NCBI GenBank assembly: GCA_035048495.1
Contig: CM068548.1
Location: forward strand, 3,472,001 to 3,536,000
Length of the DNA: 64,000 bases
From: Euptelea pleiosperma
Lineage: Eukaryota; Streptophyta; Magnoliopsida; Ranunculales; Eupteleaceae
Direction: 5' to 3'
The notes below the pieces were generated by a model. The model did no database searches. It was given only the letters and a program-made list of their open reading frames with translations, and was not told the origin of the DNA. Position 1 is the stretch's first letter. Every line of letters starts with the position of its first letter. The position numbers and the translations under genes are program-made. Shown piece by piece: positions 56,489-64,000 of the stretch.

Positions 56489-56720
56489 GTGAACAATTCC
56501 AACATCTTACCTGATAATGTCTTACTGAAAAAATGGATTGGGTGCCCTCCTTGCATAAGAACCGCCTTGGTACCTCCACCTGTGAAGCATCACACTCCAG
56601 CACAAAATGTAGATAAAAATCTAATAAGGCTAACTTAGAGGAGGAAGTCATTGCCTGCTTGAGCTGATCGAAAGCAGACTCAACTTCTTCGATCCACTGA
56701 AATTGACCCTTATGTAACAT
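56485..56720 (-). pseudogene. Gypsy RNase H fragment
   Basis: The minus strand reads MLHKGQFQWIEEVESAFDQL, KQAMTSSSKLALLDFYLHFV, LECDASQVEV and then, after frame loss, pieces equivalent to the usual SKTLSGKMLE. The DAS motif holds the first catalytic Asp. Confidence 0.8.
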
Positions 56721-56822
56721 GGATGTGAATGGAGTCGCAATCTTCCATAATCTTGCAAGAAAAGGGGATAATACCCCATCAATCCTAAAAAGAACTTGAC
56801 GTGGGGTTGTCTCTAATACCAG

Positions 56823-57052
56823 TTATTATGGTTCTTACAAGTTTAACGATGGAGTTGGTGTCGAAATCAGAGGATGGGCATGCCTCTCTTGAGAAAGCTC
56901 AAGATGTTGAGAATTCTACTAATTGATTTTCTCATTATCTCATAATTACATTCATAGTTGTGGTCTTTCACAAATTAAGCAACTTCTACTTAAAGGTAAC
57001 AATTACTTCCCTACTCAAACTATTCTAAAATAGCAACTAAAATTAAGGAAAC
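56823..57052 (-). repeat. 5' LTR of the gypsy element
   Basis: Direct repeat of 53209-53394 plus an additional GGTAACAATTACTTCCC-type stretch. The degraded primer-binding site lies immediately to its left. Confidence 0.75.
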
Positions 57053-57439
57053 AACTTCAAAAATAGCAAATAGACTTAAGGAAATAACTACTAACAAATC
57101 TGCTAAAATTATTAACTATTAAACTCCAAGGATTCTCCATGATTTGCAAGCTCCAAGGCTGCTACATCATGTGAGAATGTGTCAGATGTTTTGGTCTTTT
57201 AGTGTCAAAAGGCATACGTCACATGCAGCTAATTCAATGCTCCTGGCTTATTAAAAAAATTAAAATTTTTTATTCCTAATATGATCCTCAAATTTCTTAA
57301 ATTTATAAATATTGTTTCTTCATTTTCTTGAATTTTTTTACGTTACATGGGTGCTTTGGTCATTCAACATTTTAACATTTCAACTCAACTGTGAAAGCAT
57401 TTATTAAACCACAACGACTAGAACCTAAACTTTGTCCTT
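57053..57439. other. Spacer
   Basis: AT-rich, no gene seen. Confidence 0.4.
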
Positions 57440-58090
57440 AGAAATTTTTTGATGATATTGGTGGATCCACTATGAGCCACGGCACACTATTATAGGCCAC
57501 TAACCGTATGGATGTTTAACCCAAGGTTTAAAAACGGCTGTTATAATGGATTCGGACCTCCCCCGTTACATTATGGACCATTAAAACGCCCAAAAAATAA
57601 CGGCCGTTATAACGAAAATAACTGTCATTATTTTATGGAAAATTTTGTGGAAAAAAAGGTCGTTATTTTGGTTTTTTCCATTATTTTCTATCTTTGAAAT
57701 TTTGAAATTCAAAATTTGAATTTCAGCACCATTTTTCCATTATTTTCCCATTTTTTTTTCGTTATAATGGAAAAAACGGTAACGCCCCCAATCCTTTTTA
57801 CCGTTATAACGGTCCCCTTTAAACCTTGGTTTAACCCATCCCTTGATGGACCTAATTAAGTAACAAAAATTGGCCTGATTAGTGATTTCTAACCTTTAAA
57901 TCTGAGTACCCAAATACTACTAGAAATCCACGGTTAAAATAAACCATGAAGAAGACTCTAATCCAACAAATAGAAATTAATTACTAATCAGGATAAATTT
58001 TGGTACATAGGTCCAACTAGGGATAGGCCAAACATTTATACGGTCAATGGTCTCTAAGAGTATGCCACATGTAAGGTGCACATGCATCAC
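57440..58090. mobile_element. MITE-core copy interrupted by a nested element
   Basis: The left arm has ATGAGCCACGGCACACT and CCGTATGGATGTTTAACCC. The right part resumes CATCCCTTGATGGACCTA, GGCCTGATTAGTGATTTCTA, then ACTAATCAGGATAAATTTTG, GGGATAGGCCAAACATTTA and GTATGCCACATG. Removing 57523-57837 restores a continuous MITE. Confidence 0.8.
57523..57828. mobile_element. 306-bp AAGGTTTAAA...TTTAAACCTTG element nested in a MITE
   Basis: It is flanked by a perfect 9-bp direct repeat GTTTAACCC (57514-57522 and 57829-57837). The ends are inverted (AAGGTTTAAA / TTTAAACCTT), and CGGCCGTTATAACG-type palindromes fill the interior. A 9-bp duplication fits a MULE-type non-autonomous element (hAT elements give 8 bp). 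It shares end sequence and an internal CAAAATTTGAATTTCAGCAC segment with the element at 19019-19466. Confidence 0.85.
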
Positions 58091-58179
58091 ACGGTGGCAT
58101 CCCATAGTTTATATAAAGAGTTGTGATGTAACAAGATTTTAACAAGGTAATCGACCTTCAAGTATAGCAATTTTTTGTC

Positions 58180-58390
58180 ACGCACTTTGCCACAGCATGG
58201 ATGTTTAGCTCACCCCAAAAATGGTATAATCCAACAGCTAGAATCATGCAAGTACTTAAATCTAATGGCTAGAGATTACCAATCAGGGTTTTTTTTGGTG
58301 TGTATATCCACCAAGGGTGGGCTAAACATTTATGTAGTCAGTGGGCCCTCTCAAAAAAATCGCATACACTTGACACATATGGCATCAGGT
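58180..58390. mobile_element. Diverged MITE-core copy
   Basis: GCATGGATGTTTAGCTCACC, then AGAGATTACCAATCAGGGTT, TTGGTGTGTATATCCACCAA and GGGCTAAACATTTATG match both arms of the family. Confidence 0.65.
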
Positions 58391-59135
58391 CTACCTCGAT
58401 ACATATTTTTCTCTTATAAACAACAACATTGAAGCCATACTGAAAACCAATAACCGGATTACCGGATCAAACACCCCTGTTTGAAATAATTCAACAGATA
58501 CCACAAGTTCATGGTCCCAGTAGAAAACTGGCAAATCTAAAAGATCAACTCAGAAAATAACCATTGTGAAAACGAATATCGGGTCTGGATCTAGCATATA
58601 TGTTATCGGATCGACTTTGGATCCTATTATTTAGAATCTTATCGGATCGGATCGGATCGGATCAGATCACCTTGGTTCGAACTTGAAGTAGTCATGTTGG
58701 TCGGCACGCACATTGACGAACACCATGGATGGTCTGAAAATTAGGTCGTCGCAGTTGAACCAACCAATTTCAAACGAATTTCAATATTTAATTAAACTGG
58801 TTTTTGGAAAAGAAAAATGATGGGCCCATGTCTAACCAGGCCATTTTGAGCCATGGTTCAGCTTCAATTGGCGGGTCCAAAACGGGTTTTAAAACACACA
58901 TTAAAAACTTTTTTGTTATGATATATGTTAAAACCAAGGTTTTAAATCGTCCGTTATAAAGTTATAACGATCTCTTAATGTTGAAATATTATTATTTTTT
59001 AAACTAACTTTAATAATGGTAAAAAAACGTTTTCATTTTAAAACATAACAGCCGTTATAACACTAAACCCATTTTTTCAGAGTCAGGCATTATTTTTTAA
59101 ATAACATAACCGGGCTAGGGTATTGTCACGTTATT
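58391..59135. other. Spacer with a GATCG microsatellite
   Basis: (ATCGG)n at 58641-58664. AAGGTTTTAAATCGTCCGTT (58934-) and CAGCCGTTATAACACTAAA (59049-) look like another decayed member of the AAGGTTTAAA family. No gene seen. Confidence 0.5.
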
Positions 59136-59505
59136 TTTTAAGTGTCAGACTCAGTGGACACATATTTCACACACAATTTTGGTGTACCCACATGGAAGAT
59201 AAATCAATGGCTGATTGTTGGTGAGGATGATCTCCTCACCATATAGATCACCCCTACAAAAAATCAGCCCTATTCTGAAATTTCTAACACCATCAAATGT
59301 GGGTTTCAAGTTAACGGTAAAAAAATAGACGGCCCATAATTCTTCAACTTGTAAACCATGCTATGAACATCAGAATGATTCGAATTTTTGTGAGGGTGAT
59401 CTCCTTACCATAGAGACCATCCTCACCGAAAATATCCCATTCTAAGCCCCCGGCGAATTTTTTGTGAGAAATTGTGTGTGAAAATAGGTGTCTGTGGAGG
59501 CTGAG
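59136..59505. mobile_element. Foldback MITE, second family, diverged copy
   Basis: CATATTTCACACACAATTTT on the left pairs with AAATTGTGTGTGAAAATAGG on the right. The core GATAAATCAATGGCTGATTG, GATGATCTCCTCACC and ATGTGGGTTTCAAGTT matches 52526-52895. Confidence 0.65.
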
Positions 59506-59734
59506 CTTTTTTTAAACGATAACTTTAAACATTAATGGAGGTGTTTGGTTGCAATGATAACTCTATTCAAATATTCTTAGTGGGGTCGACGTGTGAACGA
59601 TCGATTTTGAGAATTCATTTTGAACCCTGAAACTTGCGAAACGCTGAGCAAGCAATCTCCTCCTATAGTGTTTTTGCAATTTTGGGGTGTAAGTGTATCC
59701 ACCATGATAGATGGTTCAGCTACGAGTAATACTT
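59506..59734. other. Spacer between MITEs
   Basis: Short spacer without recognised features. Confidence 0.4.
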
Positions 59735-60070
59735 GCATGACTGGCTGTCAGTGACCATCGGTCACGATATGAGCCACGTGACACATTTTATGGAGACAAG
59801 GACTGTATGGATGTTTGACCAATCCCTAGTTGGACCTACACACCAAAAATCAACTTGATTAGCGATTTCTAAGCTTTGGATTAGAGTCTTTTTCAAGGGT
59901 TGATTTTAAACTTGGGAATTTGAACATTATTTGGGAGTACAGGATCCAAAGGTTGGAAATAACTAATCAGACTGATTTTTTTGTTGTGGGTTCAACTAGG
60001 GATTAGCCAAACATCCATACGGTCAGGGCTTATAAGACCGTAGGCGGTCATGCAAGTTTTACTTCTTCAG
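59735..60070. mobile_element. MITE-core copy
   Basis: It has a full core: ATGAGCCACGTGACACAT, CTGTATGGATGTTTGACCA, CACACCAAAAATCAACTTGA, ATTATTTGGGAGTACAGGAT, AACTAATCAGACTGATTTTT and GCCAAACATCCATACGGTCA. Confidence 0.8.
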
Positions 60071-60246
60071 ATAGTGTTCATGACGCACAAGCAAGTTCAT
60101 ATCTCACTAGATTGTTACCTCGATTGACCGCTGCTAAAGTCGCAATCCTGACTTTCTGCATTTGGAAATTGGCGAAGATTACGTTGGTGTCAAAGAAGAT
60201 ATGGACAGCAGACTAGCCGTCAAAAAAGAGTTACAGTCCAGAATTT

Positions 60247-60910
60247 ACGGAAAATTTCTAAAAAGAAAAACAAAAATAAAATTCTGACAAATCCAAAAAA
60301 AAAATATCTAAACGCCCTTCCTCCCGGACAGAAATAAAAGTAGGAAAAAGCTGAAAATGCTGACAAACGCCCTTTTAAAGGTACAGATGGCCTTTAAAAA
60401 GGCGTTTCCCATAGAGGAGTAAAATTTTTGTCCCAATACGATCCACGTGGCATGCTCTTAGTGGATGCTGACTGTATGGATGTTTGATCAGTCCTTGATG
60501 GGCCTGTAATCCAAAAATCAGCATGATTAGTAATTTACAACCTTTGGATCTTTGCACTCAAATTCTTACGATTAAAATCGACCCATGAAAATAACTTCAA
60601 TCCAACGCTTATAAACTACTAATCATTTTTCTTTTTTGGTGTGTAGGTCCACCTAGTGATTTGCCAAACATCCATACGGTCATAGTCCGATAAGAGTGTG
60701 CCATGTGGCTCGGGACAAAAGTTTTACTCCTCGCAAACGCCCTTTTAAGGGGTGTGGACAGGTCAGCCTTTTTAGCTTTTGTCCAGAGAGAAACAGTCAG
60801 TCATTTCACATTTTATATCTGTCATGGAGAAACGCTTTTTTGGGGACTGTCAATTTATTTTTATTTTCGGAAATAGATTAAAGTTTGTTTTCTTTTTAGA
60901 AATTTTCCGT
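60247..60910. mobile_element. Large foldback carrying the MITE core (about 665 bp)
   Basis: Outer inverted arms start ACGGAAAATTTCTAAAAAG (60247) and end TTTTTAGAAATTTTCCGT (60910). Inside are inverted GCTGACAAACGCCCTTTTAA blocks (60360-; inverse around 60735-60775), then the MITE core at 60410-60740. It is architecturally the same as 32101-32758. Confidence 0.78.
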
Positions 60911-60984
60911 TCTCATTAACAGCAACTGCAGCAACTGAGATGGTGGGCCCAAAGAGAGAATTTTTATATTTGCCCTCCGAAATT

Positions 60985-61150
60985 TGCTATGTGGCCCACT
61001 CTTTCAGACCTATAAACTGCAAGGATGTGTGGCCCACCCTCTAGTGGATCTACATACCAAAAATCTGCCTGATTTTTTGGTGTGTAGATCCACCACAAGG
61101 GTGGGCCCAACATCAAAAGAGTGGACCAGGTGGCATGTGGACAATGGACA
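60985..61150. mobile_element. Short MITE-like palindrome
   Basis: ATGTGGCCCACTCTTTC ... GTGGATCTACATACCAAAAA, then its inverse TTTTTGGTGTGTAGATCCAC ... GTGGACCAGGTGGCAT. It is a miniature of the core-family layout lacking the central part. Confidence 0.6.
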
Positions 61151-61555
61151 TCGACATAGTTGAAAAGAAAAATACTTCCCCTTCAAAGACGCCACCTTTT
61201 TCCACCTCCTCTCAAGCTCTCCCCATATAGTAAGTCTCAGCCCAATGCCCTCTATCACGCCGCGAGGCGTTGTTTCGTTTACTTTTTTTTAACTTATTTG
61301 AGTGTGCCTGTCATCCAGCTCAGCTGGACAACATTATCCCGCCAAAGTATGTGAGAGCGCCAAGTGGATTTAGTTGGGAAAGAGAAGGGAGGAGAACAAG
61401 TTTCCATCTTGTTCTCGATTGACCACTTTTAAAACATGCAAAGAAAATGAGAGGAAGTTTTAGGGTGAATATATTGCATATGTGACAAACTCAATCAAAA
61501 TGTTTTAGCAGTACTTGATCCAAAGTATGTTACTGGGAGGCTGGCCGAATGATGT
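61151..61555. other. Spacer
   Basis: No gene seen. Confidence 0.4.
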
Positions 61556-62184
61556 TTTTGAAAGGGATGGGATATTGGCACCCGCGTTTTCGCTTAGTAA
61601 ACCCAAAAATCCCCCTCCCTCCTTTTTTCACTCATTACACCCATTAAAAAAAAGTTGAAAAAAAGAATGAGGAGAAGAAGAAGAAGAGGAGGACGCCGCT
61701 GCAGGTACGTCTCTCCTTCTCTCTCTCTCTCTCTCGATTATGGGCTGCATCGGCAGCCCCCGAGACCGAGTGTGGAATGCCACACTCGGCAGCCCGGTTG
61801 AGTGTGGCATTCCACACTCGGCCTCGAGGGCTACTAAGGGCTGCCGAGTGTGGCATTCCACACTCGACCTCAGGGGCTACCGAGGCAGCCTAGAATTCAG
61901 AGAGAGACGTACCTGCGGCGATGGTAGTGACGGCGGCGTCCTCCACCTCCTCCTCCTCTTCCTACTCCTCCTCCTCTTCGAGAGAGAGAGAGAGAGAGAG
62001 ACGAACTTGCGGTGGTGGTAGCGGCGGCGGCGGCATCCTCCTCCTCCTCCTCTTCTTTTTCTTCTTCTTCTTCTTCTCTGTTTTTTTTTTTTATTGTTTT
62101 GTTTTTTGTTTTTGGTGGATGGGTGTGATGAGTGATGAGGTTTATTGAGCGAAAACACGGGTGCCAATATCCCGTCCCTTTTGA
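61556..62184. mobile_element. Foldback element with three 20-bp hairpins and microsatellites
   Basis: The ends are inverted: AAAGGGATGGGATATTGGCA with CCCGCGTTTTCGCTTAGTAA on the left, and the inverse ending TGCCAATATCCCGTCCCTTT on the right. The centre has three hairpin-forming copies of GAGTGTGGxATxCCACACTC (61769-61870). (CT)n lies at 61713-61734, (GA)n at 61980-62000, and CTC/CTT repeats at 62035-62080. Open frames across this block are low-complexity artefacts. Confidence 0.75.
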
Positions 62185-62511
62185 AATGATCTATGTTAAA
62201 TGATGTAGGCCCCACCTCCCAATGTATTGATAAACGATGCTTGATTTGCATGATGCCCTTGAGTCGAGGAATCCATTAAGTAAACATTTTTCAAATGACG
62301 TTTATATTGGCCACCTCATCTCTCCACATGGCAAAAACTTTGTAGTACAACAAAAAATTGTAGAGTATAACTAAAAGAAATTTGACTAATAATTCAATAT
62401 CAACCGGTACTCCTTAGCGGCTAGTCATGACTATTTTTCTTCACTTTACACAATTTAAAGAAAAAATAATAGATGTAACAATTAAAAATCCGTGTATCAC
62501 AATATCACTTA
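62185..62511. other. Spacer
   Basis: AT-rich, no gene seen. Confidence 0.4.
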
Positions 62512-64000
62512 GATACCTAAAAGGATGGGGTTGATTAGGTATTAAAATTCTTTAATTAAACTACGAGAATTTTTGACATACCCCCCATGTTATCTTTAAA
62601 ATTTGACATACATCCCCCCCACCACACACAATTTGAAAAAGCTGACATACCCCCTATGACTCGGTCCACTGTCATTTGACCAGTGTTGACTCGAGTTGAC
62701 TGCCTAAGTTTGTATTAAAGGACGAAAGTGCCCTTGTCTTCAACCTTGGAACAAGGGTTTGGGTTTAGGCCAAAACCCATACCCCAAATCAAACATGAAA
62801 AGAGGAGATTAAAAATAAAAATTAAAACCCATGTTGGTAAACTTGAGATTTTTTTGGGGGGGTTTTTGATGAAGAGAAGAAAAACTCCAAAAAAATAAAT
62901 AAAACTCATGAAGGAATGAGATTTCTTTTTATGGATTTTATTGTAGAATGAAATTTTAAAATTGAGAGAACCCTTCTTTCCAAAATCCACGTATCAAAAG
63001 TTTAAAATATAAATAGTTTTGTCTTGTTTTTCATTTTTTGTTAATGAAAATTTTCAAACTAAAATTGTATATATGCTTTGTATTATTTTTTTTTTCAACC
63101 TTGGGTTTTTAATTATTGCCGGAGTGGCGGCCAGCCGGCCATGAGACTCCGGTGGGTTGGTCGCCGGTGATGGGCGGCCAACCCATTGGAATCTCTTGCC
63201 CGGCTGTCCACCACAGCCGTTTGATTTGGGGTTTGGGTTTTGGCCCAAACCCTTGTTCCAAGGTTGAAGACAAGGCCATTTTTGCCATTTAATATAAAAT
63301 TTGGTAGTCAACTCAGGTCAACACTAGTCAAATGATAGTACACCGAGTCATAGGGGGGTATGTCAGCTTTTTCAAATTGTGGGGGGGGGGGGGGGTATGT
63401 CAAATTTTAAAGATAACATGGGGGGTATGTCAAAAATTCCCTTAAACTAATAACATATATAATTCAATTACTAGTCTGGTAGGGGAAATCTAATCACATG
63501 TGAAGCAATCCTAAAAAGGTTGATGATTAACAAGTGATTAGCTCAACCGACTAAGATCGAACATATCATCGTGATATGTTGTTTCTTGTTGATTGATCTA
63601 ATCTAGAAATAGTGCGGAATACAAACAATCAACATTGATAACACATAAGATTTTTACGTGGAAACCAGCCAAGGAGAAAACATCCAGATTGAAAGTATCG
63701 CTAACTAAAAAATTCTATGTTACAGAAGTTACCTACATAGCACCGTTTTCATACAGCATGCAACCTTAGCCAAAGCCAACTACCGGTGCGTCCACGTCCT
63801 CTAGCTCCACACAATGAGTCACACGAGTGCACTTCCAATCATGAAGCCTTTGCCGTTTGTTCAATTTGATACACTCTAAACCTACTGTCGATAAGTACAC
63901 CCTAGTCTTAATTTACACTCACCGATCGCTACCGATTGTAAAGGATTCAGTACACCCTGAACCCTATATATTGCTCAAATGGTGCTGAGTCACACGTGAT
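62512..64000. mobile_element. Second copy of the 23-kb LTR-like element, interrupted and cut by the window end
   Basis: Starts TACCTAAAAGGATGGGGTTG. After the inserted foldback (62565-63441) it continues with ACTAATAACATATATAATTC, GATTTTTACGTGGAAACC, GGTGCGTCCACGTCCTCT and GGATTCAGTACACCCTGAAC, in the order of 23187-23760. Confidence 0.7.
62565..63441. mobile_element. 877-bp foldback with about 220-bp arms, inserted in the LTR-like element
   Basis: The arms read inward (G/A)GGAATTTTTGACATACCC-type with AAAATTTGACATAC, GACTCGGTCCACTGTCATTT, CTTCAACCTTGGAACAAGGG and GTTTGGGTT. It is flanked by TTAAACTA (62556-62563 and 63442-63449), with one extra C on the left, so the duplication is 8 or 9 bp. 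The right arm has a 16-G run near 63384-63399. The loop includes a GC-rich stretch (63118-63225, GCGGCCAGCCGGCCATGAGA) that may be a captured fragment. No frame is recognised. Confidence 0.8.

Larger units (their letters stand above)
53209..57052 (-). mobile_element. Decayed Ty3/gypsy element with both LTR ends, interrupted by other DNA
   Basis: Direct repeats 53209-53394 and 56823-57052 (GTTCTTACGAGTTTAACGGT, CTCTTGAGAAAGCTCAAGA, AATTACATTCATAGTTGTGG) are its LTRs. The left one lacks about 44 bp present in the right one. Next to the right LTR, the minus strand reads TGGTATTAGAGAC, a degraded primer-binding site. Order on the minus strand: RNase H (56720-56485), integrase core and C-terminus (about 54370-53703), a chromodomain-type linker (53703-53473) and an AACCTTGAGGAGAAGG block beside the left LTR. 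Gag and RT are deleted. Between RNase H and integrase sits an inverted copy of 50250-50530, itself split by a solo LTR. Confidence 0.82.

Noticed and set aside
61628..62251. Several open frames on both strands
   Set aside because: Translations are microsatellite artefacts (Ser, Arg, Lys runs) over the foldback and CT/GA repeats.

Overview
This window is nuclear DNA of a flowering plant, dominated by transposable elements. I infer this from spliced plant-type genes, G-type lectin receptor kinases, and LTR, LINE, MULE and CACTA elements with plant hallmarks, embedded in long AT-rich spacers with dozens of foldback (MITE-like) sequences. The species cannot be read from the sequence. No bacterial operon, CRISPR array, rRNA or convincing tRNA is present.

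Only two genes look like intact host genes: a pair of intronless G-type lectin receptor-like kinases of the LECRK type (20310-22718, 802 aa; 33756-36128, 790 aa). They lie in the same orientation about 11 kb apart. They are clearly duplicates, and their upstream regions also share short blocks. The space between them has been filled by an LTR-like element, a segment resembling mitochondrial DNA that contains a Ty3/gypsy pol fragment, and several MITEs.

Layout: 1-1816 purine-rich spacer; 1817-5160 solo LTR with a perfect 5-bp target duplication; 5161-8150 repeats and spacer; 8155-10181 5'-truncated L1-type LINE; 10506-18721 complete Mutator-like element (MULE) with long terminal inverted repeats and a perfect 9-bp target duplication. 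The MULE carries a spliced transposase fused to an OTU cysteine protease and, convergently, a plant mobile domain (PMD) gene. Both genes have frame damage. Then: 18862-19645 MITE with a nested element; 20310-22718 LECRK copy 1; about 23187-25372 LTR-like element with a CAATCGATT array; 26595-31230 truncated MITE, mitochondrial-like DNA and gypsy pol; 31301-33298 MITEs; 33756-36128 LECRK copy 2; 39246-40548 copia 5' fragment, with a 7-kb CACTA element (40549-47535) inserted in its LTR-like end. The CACTA element carries a captured, intron-bearing leishmanolysin-like gene fragment. Finally: 53209-57052 decayed Ty3/gypsy element interrupted by an inverted copy of nearby DNA, itself split by a second solo LTR (54617-56419); 57440-63441 dense MITEs and foldbacks; 62512-64000 second copy of the 23-kb LTR-like element, cut by the window end.

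The most notable system is the MULE: transposase-OTU fusion plus PMD gene between about 160-215-bp TIRs that each hold a perfect 20-bp palindrome. The second is the CACTA element with the captured leishmanolysin fragment. The recurrent MITE core family (at least 13 copies) is the most abundant sequence in the window, and it hosts several of the nested insertions.
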